Source: Azospirillaceae bacterium
Lineage (GTDB): Bacteria > Pseudomonadota > Alphaproteobacteria > Azospirillales > Azospirillaceae
Length of the DNA stretch: 64,000 nucleotides
Assembly (NCBI GenBank): GCA_028283825.1
Contig: JAPWJW010000001.1
Coordinates: 1,860,001 to 1,924,000 of the forward strand
Reading direction: 5' to 3'
The position numbers were made by a program, and so were the translations under genes. The notes under the pieces were generated by a model. That model was given only the letters and a program-made list of their open reading frames with translations. It was not told the origin of the DNA and searched no databases. Shown in pieces: positions 52,823 to 62,462 of this stretch. Each line of letters begins with the position of its first letter. Position 1 is the first letter of the stretch.

Positions 52823-53736
52823 GGCTTGTCCTTCCCCTTATTGGAAAGCACGTGCTGGGCCTCCGCCTCGTCCTCTTCCGTGGTCTCGTTGGGACCGGAG
52901 ACGACGGAATGGACGAAGGCGCCGATGGCGGCGAAGGCCAGGCCCGCCAGGGCCACCGGCTTCAGGAAGCCCTTCCAGGCGCCGACCAGGGCGCTGATGT
53001 GGGGCTTGTCCGGAAGGCCGGAATAGAGCGACGGCTTGTCCGCGTGGTGCAGCACGTACATGACGTGCGTGCCGCCCACCTCATGCGGGTCGTACAGGCC
53101 CGCGTTCTGGAAGCCGCGTTCCTTCAGCTCGGCGATGCGTTCGCCCGCCCAGTCCTTCATGTCGTCCTTGGAGCCGAACATGATGGCGCCGGTCGGGCAG
53201 GTCTTCACGCAGGCCGGTTCCAGGCCCACGCCCACGCGGTCGGAACACAAGGTGCACTTGTAGGACTTGTGGTCCTCGGCACTGATGCGCGGGATGTTGA
53301 AGGGACAGCCCTTCACGCAATAACCGCAACCGATGCAGTTCTCGCTGATGAAGTCGACGATGCCGTTGGCGTACTGGACGATGGCGCCGGGGGCCGGGCA
53401 CGCCTTCAGGCAGCCCGGATCCTCGCAATGCATGCAGCCATCCTTGCGGATCAGCCACTCCAGGTCCCCCTGCTCGTTCTCATACTCGGCGAACCGCATC
53501 AGGGTCCAGGTGCCGGGGTTGAGATCGTGCGGGTTCTCGTACGCGCCGTGGAACTCCTCCATCTCCGGTCGCAGGTTGTTCCATTCCATGCAGGCGGACT
53601 GGCAGGCCTTGCAACCGATGCAGCGGCTGACGTCGATCAGCTTGGCCACTTCCAGTTCATGGTTGCGGACCTTGGGCGGCGTCAGGTTGGTGGCCGACCG
53701 GCGGATGTAGTCTTGGGATTGCAGGTCGGCCATCAC
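52819..53736 (-). CDS. fdoH: formate dehydrogenase beta subunit (4Fe-4S ferredoxin)
   Basis: A 305-residue electron-transfer subunit with four [4Fe-4S] sites: [35 protein letters not shown] and [22 protein letters not shown]-terminal transmembrane helix ([19 protein letters not shown]) anchors it to the periplasmic face next to the gamma subunit. It overlaps both fdoG (ATGA) and fdoI. Confidence 0.94.
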   Translation of the reverse strand: MMADLQSQDYIRRSATNLTPPKVRNHELEVAKLIDVSRCIGCKACQSACMEWNNLRPEMEEFHGAYENPHDLNPGTWTLMRFAEYENEQGDLEWLIRKDGCMHCEDPGCLKACPAPGAIVQYANGIVDFISENCIGCGYCVKGCPFNIPRISAEDHKSYKCTLCSDRVGVGLEPACVKTCPTGAIMFGSKDDMKDWAGERIAELKERGFQNAGLYDPHEVGGTHVMYVLHHADKPSLYSGLPDKPHISALVGAWKGFLKPVALAGLAFAAIGAFVHSVVSGPNETTEEDEAEAQHVLSNKGKDKP

Positions 53737-56700
53737 GCGGTCCCCACCTTCTTGTTACGCGGCCCCTGGGCCACGTCGATCGCCGGCGGCGGGCTGGTCT
53801 TCTCGATGTTCAGCAAGAAGGCCTTGAACTCCGGCGTGTTGGTGTTGGCGTCACCGACGAAGGGCGTCAGCGTGTTGGCGCCGTAGCCCTTGCGCGCGAC
53901 ACCGGTGAAGCCCCAGTGGATGGGACAGCCGATGACGTGCGTCGCCTTGCCGTCCACCATCAGCGGCTTGATGCGCTTGGTCACGAAGGCCTTGCAGATC
54001 ACCTGGCCGCGCTTGGACGACACCTTGACCCAACCGCCCTGCTCGATGCCCTTCTCCTTGGCCAGGACCTCGCCGATCTCAACGAATTCCTCCGGCTGGA
54101 GGATGGCGTTGATCAGCGAGTGCTTGGTCCAATAGTGGAAGTGCTCCGTCAGGCGGTAGGTGGTGCCGACGTAGGGGAAGTCCTGCGAGTTGCCCATCTG
54201 CTTCCGGTCGGAAGCGAAGACGCGGGCGGCCGGGTTGGACTTCACCTTGGGGTGCAGCACGTTTTCCGACGGGCTCTCGAACGGCTCGTAATGCTCGGGG
54301 AACGGACCTTCCACCATCATGCCACGGGCGAACAGGCGACCCTGCCCTTCCGCGTTCATGATGAACGGGCCGACGCTGTCCGACGGCTTCACCGTCGGGC
54401 CATAGTCGGGCACGTCCAGCCCCACCCACTTGGACCCGTTCCAGTGGATGATGGGCTTTTCCGGATTCCACGGCTTGCCGTCCAGGTCCGCGCTGGCGCG
54501 GTTGTACAGGATGCGGCGGTTGGCCGGCCAGGCCCAGGCCCAGTTGGGGGCGATGCCCGCCTCACGGGGGTCCGACGCGTCGCGCCGGGCCATCTGGTTG
54601 CCCTTTTCCGTCCAGCAGCCGGCGAAAATCCAGCAGCCCGACATGGTGGTGCCGTCGTCGCGCAGCTGGGCGAAACCGTCCAGCAGCTGCCCGGCCTTCA
54701 TCACCACAGCCCCGGTGTCGTCCTTGATATCGACCAGGGCCCGCCCGTTCATCTCCTTCGCCAGTTCCTCCGGGGAGGGTTCGCCCGGATCGGTGTAGGA
54801 CCAGCTCAAGTTCAGGATGGGGTCGGGGAAGGCGCCGCCGTCCTTGGCGTACATCGCCTTCATGCGGTTGTAGATGCCGGCCATGATCCACAGGTCGGGC
54901 TTGGCCTCGCCCGGCGCGTCGGCGGCCTTCCAGTGCCACTGCAGCCAGCGCGCGGAGTTGACGAGCGAGCCGTCCTCTTCCGCGAAGCAGGTGGTGGGAA
55001 GCTGGAACACCTCCGTCTGGATTTCATCCGGGTTGGCCGGGTTCTGCGGACCGTAGTCCTGCCAGAAGTTGGCCGTCTCGGTATCCAGCGGATCCATGAC
55101 GACCAGGTACTTCAGCTTCGACAGACCCCGGCGGATCTTGCCCCGGTCGGGGAAGGCCTGCATGGGGTTGAAGCCCTGGCAGATGTAACCGTTCATCTGC
55201 CCGTTGTTCATCATCTCGAACGCGCGCAGCACGTCGTAGCCGTCCACGTCCAGCTTGGGCAGCCAGTCGTAGGCCCAGTTGTTCTCGGCCTTGGCGGCGT
55301 CGCCGTACAGGGCCTTCTGGAAGCTGACGAAGAACTTGCGGTAGTTCTGCCAGTAGCTGGTCTGTCCAGGCCGCAAGGGCTTGAACAGCTTGGTTTCCAT
55401 GTACTTGTCCAGGGTGACTTCGCTGTCCTTCGGGATGTTCATGTATCCCGGCAACAGGTTGGACATCAGGCCGACGTCCGTCAGCCCCTGGATGTTGGAA
55501 TGGCCGCGCAACGCGTTCATGCCGCCGCCGGCGATGCCGATGTTACCCAGCAGCAGCTGGATCATCGCCATGGCGCGGATGTTCTGCGCGCCCACCGAGT
55601 GCTGCGTCCAGCCCAGCGCGAACAGGCTGGTCAGGGCCTTGTGCGGGCTGGAGGTGGCGGCGATGATCTTGCAGATCTCCAGGTACTTGTCCTGGGGCGT
55701 ACCGCAGATGCGGGACACCACCTCGGGCGTGTACCGATCAACATGCTTTTTCAGCAGGTTGATGACGCAGCGCGGGTGCTGCCAGGTGTCGTCCGACTTG
55801 GCGAACCCTTGCTCGTCCAGCTCGTAATCCCAGCTGGCCTTGTCGTAGGTGCGCTTTTCCTCGTCATAGCCGGTGAACAGGCCATCCTCGAACCCGAAGC
55901 CTTCCTTCACGATCAGGCCGGCATTGGTATAGGCCTTGGTGTAGGCGTGCTGGATCGCATCGTTCTCCAGCAGATAGCGCATGACGCCACTGAGGAAAGC
56001 GATGTCGGTGCCCGGCCGGATGGGGGCGTAGACGTCGGCGACGGACGCCGTGCGGGTGAAGCGGGGATCGACAACGACCAGCTTGGCCTTGTTCTCGATC
56101 TTGGCCTCGATCACCCATTTGAAACCGCAAGGATGCGCCTCGGCAGCATTGCCGCCCATGACAAGCACGACATCAGCGTTCTTGATGTCCTGCCAGGTGT
56201 TGGTCATCGCACCGCGACCGAATGATGGGGCCAAACTGGCCACCGTCGGTCCGTGTCAGACACGCGCCTGGTTGTCGAACGCAAGCATGCCCAGCGAACG
56301 GGCGACCTTCCAAGTGGCGAAGGCCGTCTCGCTGGAGGAAGCGGAGGCAGCCAGCATGCCGGTGGACAGCCACCGGTTGACGGTGGTGCCCGACGCGTTC
56401 TTCTCGATGAAGTTGGCGTCGCGATCCTGCTTCATCAGCGTGGCGATGCGGTCCAGGGCGAAGTCCCAGGACACTTCCTTCCACTCATGCCCGCCGGCGG
56501 CGCGGTACTTCGGCATGGACAGGCGGCCCGGGGCGCGCACGATATCCAGCAAGCCGGCACCCTTCGGGCACAGCGTGCCGCGGTTCACGGGATGGTCCGG
56601 ATCACCCTCGATATGGATGACCGAGGACTTCACGTTCTTCGCGCGGTCGCCCTGGCTGTAGATCAGAATGCCGCAGGCCACCGAGCAATAGGTGCAGGTG

Positions 56701-56849
56701 TTGCGGGTTTCGGTGGCGGCGGTCAGCCTGAACGGCCGGACGGAGGCCGCCAGCGCGGAGCCCGCCAGGCCGAAGCCCAACGCACCCAAGCTGGAAGCCG
56801 CAAGTCCCGCGCCGGTCAGCTTCATAAAGCCGCGACGACTGAGATCCAT
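53733..56849 (-). CDS. fdoG: formate dehydrogenase alpha subunit, selenocysteine-containing
   Basis: A 1038-residue molybdopterin selenoenzyme that oxidises formate to CO2 in the periplasm, passing electrons to FdoH and FdoI. The Tat signal is [12 protein letters not shown]. The [4Fe-4S] site is [15 protein letters not shown] with GTLCPKG. An in-frame TGA at 56258-56256 is residue 198, between QARV and [21 protein letters not shown], exactly where Sec occurs in E. coli FdnG/FdoG. Reading through joins two frames that otherwise would look like separate genes (53733-56243 and 56256-56849). The C-terminal domain ([20 protein letters not shown]) is complete. The presence of selA, selB, selC and selD in the window supports true Sec insertion. 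Confidence 0.96.
56227..56258 (-). promoter_or_regulatory. bacterial SECIS element in fdoG
   Basis: Begins with the UGA (56258-56256). After a 12-nt spacer is a hairpin: GG (56244-56243), a bulged U at 56242, stem GGCC (56241-56238), loop AGUUU (56237-56233), stem GGCC (56232-56229), CC (56228-56227). E. coli fdnG, as I recall it, has the same plan with stem AGCA/UGCU and loop AGUCU. The bulged U and the GU in the loop are the contacts known to matter for SelB. The stem bases differ but stay paired, while the coded protein remains the same. Confidence 0.85.
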
Positions 56850-57287
56850 GTCTCATACGCTCCCGTGAAAATCGGTTCCGCCCGTTACGCCGCCATCGTC
56901 ATTGCGGGACGAATAGCGACGCTCAAGCGGATCACACATCATAGAACCTGGTGCGTTAAGGTCAAGTTATCGGCGGCGAATTTGTCAGCGACGGAATGAT
57001 ACCAATTTGACTAAACGCGTAAAATTTCGTTGCCGGAAAGACAAAGCAAATTATCCAACTTATGGTGTTCTATATTGGTTAACGGCTTCGCACTTTACGA
57101 GAGCGTTATATTTAAGAAAGCATAACGCCTATTTTTCCGCATCCGGTGCCTGACCTGACGCGGGACGGGCGGAATAGGGTGGCGGAAGTGAGGTGGCGTC
57201 CCCATTTTCCAGGTTCCCGGCCACGCCCGGCCAGGTACACTGGACGGCCCGGCCATCCGGTCGCCCCGCCAACAGATGGCACCCGAA
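56850..57287. other. fdoG-ogt divergent intergenic region
   Basis: About 440 nt with no recognisable gene and visibly AT-rich in the middle (57000-57130). It should contain the fdo and ogt promoters. I see no clear FNR-type TTGAT-N4-ATCAA site. One sigma-70-like promoter is listed separately. Confidence 0.5.
56938..56965 (-). promoter_or_regulatory. candidate sigma-70 promoter for fdo operon
   Basis: On the minus strand TTGACC (56965-56960) and TATGAT (56943-56938) are separated by 16 nt, 89 nt upstream of the fdoG start. Both boxes are good matches to housekeeping consensus. The lack of an obvious anaerobic site suggests a FdoG-like (broadly expressed) pattern, but this is tentative. Confidence 0.5.
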
Positions 57288-57824
57288 ATGTCCCATGTCT
57301 TCAAATGGATCGCCTCTCCCGTGGGCCAGCTTCAGCTGGTGGCGGAAGCCGACGCCCTGGCCGCCATCCTGTGGCAGGACGACCGGCCGGGCCGGGTGCG
57401 GCTGGACCTGCCGACGCAAGCGCCGGACCATCCGGTGTTGCGGGAAACGGAACGGCAATTGGCGGAATATTTCGACGGCCAGCGCCGGGTATTCGACGTT
57501 CCCCTGGCCTTCCGCGGCACGGATTTCCAGAAGGCGGTTTGGGCGGCGCTGTTAACCATTCCCTATGGCGACGTGCGCAGCTATGGCGACATCGCAAGGC
57601 AGATCGGCAATCCCGCCGCCGTCCGCGCGGTGGGTGCAGCCAATGGCCGCAACCCCATTTCCATCATCGCCCCCTGCCATCGCGTCATCGGCACCTCCGG
57701 CGCCCTGACCGGCTTCGCCGGCGGGCTGGAGACCAAGCGCCACCTGCTGGCCCTGGAAGGCCACGCGCCCAGCTGGCAGGAGTCCAACCGGCAGGGCGAT
57801 TTGTGGGATACGGCGGCCGAATAA
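57288..57824 (+). CDS. ogt: methylated-DNA-[protein]-cysteine S-methyltransferase
   Basis: A 178-residue DNA-repair protein that removes O6-methyl groups from guanine by irreversible transfer to its own Cys. The active-site motif is IIAPCHRVIGTSG; the DNA-binding helix is YGDIARQIGNPAAVRAVGAA. The N-terminal domain is short. Start at 57288 (MSHVFKWIASP) or four codons earlier at 57276. Convergent with the NodT gene, ending 5 nt from its stop. Confidence 0.9.
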   Translation: MSHVFKWIASPVGQLQLVAEADALAAILWQDDRPGRVRLDLPTQAPDHPVLRETERQLAEYFDGQRRVFDVPLAFRGTDFQKAVWAALLTIPYGDVRSYGDIARQIGNPAAVRAVGAANGRNPISIIAPCHRVIGTSGALTGFAGGLETKRHLLALEGHAPSWQESNRQGDLWDTAAE

Positions 57825-57845
57825 CCCGTTCAGGGATTGGCCGCC
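57812..57845. terminator. hairpin across convergent ogt and nodT stops
   Basis: GGCGGCC (57812-57818) and GGCCGCC (57839-57845) form a 7-bp stem enclosing both stop codons. A weak terminator or incidental pairing; no U-tract. Confidence 0.3.
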
Positions 57846-59257
57846 ACTTCCGGCGCCACGGCCCAGCCGCCGCCCAGCGCGCGGTAGGCCGCCACCATGT
57901 CCTGGGCCACCTGGATACGGCTTTGGGCCTGCTGGTCCTCCGCCTCCAGCTGGGTGCGCTGGGCGTCCAGAACGGTGAGGAAATTGTCGGCGCCGTAGCG
58001 GTAGCGGGTGCCGGCCAGGGTGGCCGCCCGGGTGCTGGCGATGGCGGCGGTGTCCAGGGACGCACTGCGCGCCCGTTCGCGGGTGTAGCGGATCAGGGCG
58101 GTCTCCGCCTCCTGCCAGGCGGTCAGCACCGCCTTCTGGAAGTTGGCCGACGCCTGCTCCGCATCCGCGTTGGCGCCCCGGATGCGGGCGTACACGGCGG
58201 CATCGAAGATCGGCAGGCTGAGGCTGGGCCCGATGCCGTAGGTGAAGGCGCCGCGCGACCCCAGATCGCCGGGCTGCAAGGCCTCCACCCCCACCGAGCC
58301 CATCAGCGAGATGTGGGGGTATAGGTCGGCCTTGGCGACGCCGATGCGGGCGGTCGCCGCCGCCAGCGCCCGTTCCGCCGCCGCCACATCGGCGCGGCGG
58401 CCCAGCAGGGTGGCCGGCGTGCCCACGGCCAGCACCTCCGGCGGGGTGGGCAAGGCCCCTTCCGCGTCCAGCAGGTCGCGCAGCGCGCCGGGGTCGCGGC
58501 CCGTCAGCACGGCCAGGATATGCTCATCCGCCGCAACCGTCGCCTGCAGGGGCGGGATGGAGGCCAGCGTGGTTTCCAGCTGCGCCTGGGCGCGGGCAAT
58601 GTCCAGGTCGGTGCCCCGGCCGGCATCGCTGAGGGTCTGGGTCAGGGCGAAGGTGCCGCGCTGGTTTTCCGCGTTACGTAGCGCCACCGACAGGCGCAGT
58701 TGCGCGCCGCGCAGGTCGATATAGGTGCTGGCCACGTCGGCGGTGATGACGGTCAGCACCTGGTGGCGCAGGGCCTCCGCCCGCGCGGTGTCGGCCTGTG
58801 CCGCCTCAACCGCCCGGCGCACCTGGCCGAACAGATCAATCTCCCACGCCAGGTTCAGGCCGGTGGAGGTGAGGTTGCTGTCCGGCAATTGCTGATCAGG
58901 CAGGCCCTGCTGCACGGCGGAACTGGCACGCGTCCGGCTGTAGGCGGCGCTGCCGTCCAGCGAGGGGATCTGGCGGGCGCCCACCACGGCCAGTTGGGCC
59001 CGTGACGCCCGGACCGAGGCGTCCGCCGCCTTCAGGTCCAAATTGGCGGCGACGGCGTCGGCCACCAGCCGGTCCAGCACCGGGTCGCCCAGCAGGCGCC
59101 ACCAATCCTGCACCGGCTCCTCCGTCTTGAGGGCGGCGTCGGCGCGGATGAAACCAGCCCCGGCGGCGGGCGGATCGGCCGGCTTCTGGTAATCCGGCCC
59201 GACGGTGACGCAGGCGGACAGGGTGAACAGCAGGATCAGGGCGGGTGCGGCGCGCAT
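57830..59257 (-). CDS. outer-membrane efflux lipoprotein (NodT/OprM family)
   Basis: A 475-residue TolC-type outer-membrane channel lipoprotein. The lipobox is LSAC (ILLFTLSACVTVGPDYQKP). Two repeats of long coiled-coil helices follow (LDRLVADAVAANLDLKAADA; SYIDL-type and RYRYGADNFLTVLDAQRTQL). It forms the exit duct for the RND pump. The ATG at 59257 has GAGGGGG upstream. It begins 13 nt after the stop of the RND gene. Confidence 0.92.
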   Translation of the reverse strand: MRAAPALILLFTLSACVTVGPDYQKPADPPAAGAGFIRADAALKTEEPVQDWWRLLGDPVLDRLVADAVAANLDLKAADASVRASRAQLAVVGARQIPSLDGSAAYSRTRASSAVQQGLPDQQLPDSNLTSTGLNLAWEIDLFGQVRRAVEAAQADTARAEALRHQVLTVITADVASTYIDLRGAQLRLSVALRNAENQRGTFALTQTLSDAGRGTDLDIARAQAQLETTLASIPPLQATVAADEHILAVLTGRDPGALRDLLDAEGALPTPPEVLAVGTPATLLGRRADVAAAERALAAATARIGVAKADLYPHISLMGSVGVEALQPGDLGSRGAFTYGIGPSLSLPIFDAAVYARIRGANADAEQASANFQKAVLTAWQEAETALIRYTRERARSASLDTAAIASTRAATLAGTRYRYGADNFLTVLDAQRTQLEAEDQQAQSRIQVAQDMVAAYRALGGGWAVAPEVAANP

Positions 59258-59270
59258 GGACTCAACCCCC

Positions 59271-62200
59271 TCAAACCGTGTGCGGGCCGGGTGCCGGCAA
59301 CGGCGCCGGTTTGGGATTGCCGGTGAAACGGATGGCCAGCCAGCGGCAGACGACATAGAACACCGGCGTGAACAGCAGGCCGAAGAAGGTGACGCCCAGC
59401 ATGCCGAAGAAGACGGCGGTGCCCAGGGCCTGGCGCATCTCCGATCCCGCCCCTTGCGCCGTCACCAGCGGCACCACGCCCAGGATGAAGGCGAAGGAGG
59501 TCATGAGGATGGGACGCAGGCGCGTCTGGGCCGCCTGCACGGCGGCGGTGTAGCGATCCTTACCCTCCTCCTCCGCCTGCTTGGCGAATTCCACGATCAG
59601 GATGGCGTTCTTGGCCGCCAGTCCGACCAGCACCACCAGGCCGATCTGGGTCAGGATGTTGTTGTCCATGCCGCGGAACAGCACGCCGCTGAGCGCCGTC
59701 AGCAGACACATGGGCACGATCAGGATGACCGACAGCGGCAGCATCCAGCTTTCATACAGGGCGGACAGCAGCAGGTAGACGAACACCACGGCCAGGCCGA
59801 AGGCGATGGGGGCGGTGTTGCCGGCGATGATCTGCTGATAGGTCAGCTCCGTCCATTCGATGGCGAAACCGTCGGGCAGGTGCTCCTTGGCCAAGGCCTC
59901 GATGGCGGCGATGGCCTGGCCGCTGGAGGTGCCGGGTGCCGGGGAGCCCTGAAGCTCCGCCGCCGGGTACAGGTTGTAGCGCGGCACGCGGTAGGGCCCG
60001 GTGATGTCGCGGAAAGTGGCGACGGAGCCCAGGGGCACCAGGCCGCCGTTGTCGGACCGCGTCCGCAGATAGGCGATGTCGCGCACATCCATGCGGCTGA
60101 CACCGTCGGCCTGCGCCGTCACGCGGTAGGTGCGGCCCAGCAGGTTGAAGTCGTTGACAAAGGCCGACCCCAGATAAACGTTCAGGGTGTCGAAAATGCG
60201 TGAGGGCGGCACGCCCAGCATGTCGGCCTTCACCCGGTCGATGTCGGCGTACACCTGGGGCGTGCGGGTGTTGTACAGGCTGAAGACGCTGCTCAGACCC
60301 GGTGTCTGGTTGGCGACGCCCATCATCTCCTGCGTCGCCGCCGCCAGGGCCTGAAGGCCACGCGACCGCCGATCCTCGATATACAGCTTGAACCCGCCCG
60401 ACGAGCCGATGCCCGGCACCGTCGGCGGCGGGATCAGCAGGATCAGCGCGCCGTCGATCTGTTGCAGCGTCTTTTGCAGGTCGCCGAAGATGCCCCGGGT
60501 GGTCAGCCCCTGCTTGGCGCGCTCCGCGAAGGGGGCGGTGCGGACGAAGACGGCGCCGGCGTTGGGGGCGTTGGTGAAGGTGGCGCCGTCGAACCCGGCG
60601 AAACCCACCGTGTGGGTCACCCCCGGCCGCGCCGCCAGCAGATCCTGGACATGGCGCAGGATGGCATCGGTGCGGGAGATGGAGGAGCCGGGCGGCAACT
60701 GGATGACGGTGATGAAATAGCCCTGGTCCTGGTCCGGAATGAAACCGGTGGGGGTGCGGGCGATGACGCCGCCGCCCAGCACGATCAGCCCGGCATAGAC
60801 CAGCAGCACCACCGTGGCCAGCCGCACCAGATGGCCGGTCAGGCGGCCGTAGCGGTCCGACAGCCAGTCGAAACCCCGGTTGAAGCCGGCGAAGAAGCGG
60901 GCCACGGGGTGAAAGCCGCGCCGGGGCCCCTCATGCACATGCTCATGCGGCTTCAGCAGCAGGGCCGCCAGCGCCGGGCTGAGCGTCTGGGACACCAGCA
61001 TGGAGATGATGGTGGCGGCGGCGATGGTGATGCCGAACTGGCGGTAGAATTCCCCCGAAATGCCGGTGAGGAAGGTGGTGGGCAGGAAGACGGCGGTCAG
61101 CACCACGGCGATGGCGATCAGGGCGCCGCCCACCTCGTCCATGGTCTTGTGCGCCGCCTCGCGCGGCGTCAGGCCCTGGCCCAGGTTGCGCTCCACATTC
61201 TCCACCACCACGATGGCGTCATCGACGACGATGCCGATGGCCAGCACCAGGCCGAACAGCGACAAATTGTTGAGGGAGAAACCCGCCGCCGCCATGATGG
61301 CGAAGGTGCCGATGAGCGAGATGGGGATGGCCACGATGGGGATGAGGGCCGCCCGCCACGATTGCAGGAAGACGATGACGACGATGACCACCAGCACCAC
61401 CGCCTCGAAGATGGTGTGGTAGACCTCGTTGACCGATTCCGCGATGTATTCGGTGGGGTTGTAGACCACCTTGTAGGCCATGCCCTTCGGCATGTCGTGG
61501 CTCATGGTTTCCATGGACGACAGCACGTTGGCCGCCGTCTTCAGGGCGTTGGACCCCGGCCGCTGATAGATCAGGATGGCCGCCGCCCGCTTGCCGTCGA
61601 CGTAGGAATAGGTGTTGTAGTCCAGGGCGCCCAGTTCCACCCAGCCCACGTCCCGCACCCGGGTGACGCGGCCCTGGGCGTCGGACTTGATGACAATGTC
61701 GGCGAACTGGCTGGGGTCGGTCAACCGGCCCAGGGTCTGCACCTGCACCTCGAAGGCGCCGGGCGTGGGGATGGGCGGGTGGTTCAGCTGGCCCGACGCC
61801 ACCTGAACGTTGTTGCCCTGCAAGGCCGTCACCACCTCCGCCGTGGTCAGGCCACGGGTCTGGACCTTTTCCGGATCCAGCCAGATGCGCATGGAATAGT
61901 CGCCGGCGCCGCGGATGCGGGCGTCGCCCACGCCGTCGATGCGGGCCAGGGGATCGCGCACCTGCAAGGTAGCGTAGTTGGAGATGTAAAGCTGGTCCAG
62001 GCTGTCATCCGGTGAATACAGGTGGATGACCATCATCAGGTTGGGGGAGTTCTTGCGCGTGGTCACCCCCAGGCGGTTGACCTCATCCGGCAAATGCGGC
62101 TGGGCCACCGACACGCGGTTCTGCACCAGCACCTGGGCCTTGTCGATGTCGGTGCCCAGCTTGAAGGTGATGGTCAGGGACAGGCCGCCGTCGCCGGTGT

Positions 62201-62450
62201 TCTGCGACACCATGTACAGCATGTCGTCGACGCCGTTGATCTCCTGCTCCAACGGCGCCGCGACGGTGTTGGCCACCGTTTCGGCCGAGGCGCCGGGATA
62301 TGTCGCCGTCACCACCACGGTGGGGGGTGCGACCTCCGGATACTGCGCCACCGGCAGGGCGAAATAGGCCAGCGCCCCCACCAGCGTGATCAGGACGGAG
62401 ATGACGGCCGCGAAGATGGGCCGGTCGATGAAGAAGTGCGAGAACCTCAT
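59271..62450 (-). CDS. RND efflux transporter permease (HAE1 family, AcrB-like)
   Basis: A 1059-residue inner-membrane proton-driven pump. Opening MRFSHFFIDRPIFAAVISVL and GALAYFALPVAQYPEVAPPT are characteristic. The proton-relay Asp pair is in GIVVDDAIVVVENVERNLG. Duplicated six-helix halves and large periplasmic loops (GFIPDQDQGYFITVIQLPPG) are present. It probably exports hydrophobic drugs or solvents. Operon order is MFP, RND, outer-membrane factor, all on the minus strand; no adjacent TetR or MarR regulator is visible. Confidence 0.95.
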   Translation of the reverse strand: MRFSHFFIDRPIFAAVISVLITLVGALAYFALPVAQYPEVAPPTVVVTATYPGASAETVANTVAAPLEQEINGVDDMLYMVSQNTGDGGLSLTITFKLGTDIDKAQVLVQNRVSVAQPHLPDEVNRLGVTTRKNSPNLMMVIHLYSPDDSLDQLYISNYATLQVRDPLARIDGVGDARIRGAGDYSMRIWLDPEKVQTRGLTTAEVVTALQGNNVQVASGQLNHPPIPTPGAFEVQVQTLGRLTDPSQFADIVIKSDAQGRVTRVRDVGWVELGALDYNTYSYVDGKRAAAILIYQRPGSNALKTAANVLSSMETMSHDMPKGMAYKVVYNPTEYIAESVNEVYHTIFEAVVLVVIVVIVFLQSWRAALIPIVAIPISLIGTFAIMAAAGFSLNNLSLFGLVLAIGIVVDDAIVVVENVERNLGQGLTPREAAHKTMDEVGGALIAIAVVLTAVFLPTTFLTGISGEFYRQFGITIAAATIISMLVSQTLSPALAALLLKPHEHVHEGPRRGFHPVARFFAGFNRGFDWLSDRYGRLTGHLVRLATVVLLVYAGLIVLGGGVIARTPTGFIPDQDQGYFITVIQLPPGSSISRTDAILRHVQDLLAARPGVTHTVGFAGFDGATFTNAPNAGAVFVRTAPFAERAKQGLTTRGIFGDLQKTLQQIDGALILLIPPPTVPGIGSSGGFKLYIEDRRSRGLQALAAATQEMMGVANQTPGLSSVFSLYNTRTPQVYADIDRVKADMLGVPPSRIFDTLNVYLGSAFVNDFNLLGRTYRVTAQADGVSRMDVRDIAYLRTRSDNGGLVPLGSVATFRDITGPYRVPRYNLYPAAELQGSPAPGTSSGQAIAAIEALAKEHLPDGFAIEWTELTYQQIIAGNTAPIAFGLAVVFVYLLLSALYESWMLPLSVILIVPMCLLTALSGVLFRGMDNNILTQIGLVVLVGLAAKNAILIVEFAKQAEEEGKDRYTAAVQAAQTRLRPILMTSFAFILGVVPLVTAQGAGSEMRQALGTAVFFGMLGVTFFGLLFTPVFYVVCRWLAIRFTGNPKPAPLPAPGPHTV

Positions 62451-62462
62451 GGCCGGTGCCCC

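Noticed and set aside
53733-56849. Two separate formate dehydrogenase genes split by a stop codon (pseudogene)
   Set aside because: The stop is a UGA at the known Sec position with a SECIS hairpin after it, and all sel genes are present, so it is one selenoprotein gene.
56938-56965. A MerR-type operator overlapping the fdo promoter
   Set aside because: The 16-nt spacer and the poor symmetry between the boxes do not fit the 19-20 nt spacing and dyad expected for MerR-family promoters.
56850-57287. An FNR box controlling the fdo operon
   Set aside because: I looked for TTGAT-N4-ATCAA on both strands and found no good match; only a sigma-70-like promoter was seen.
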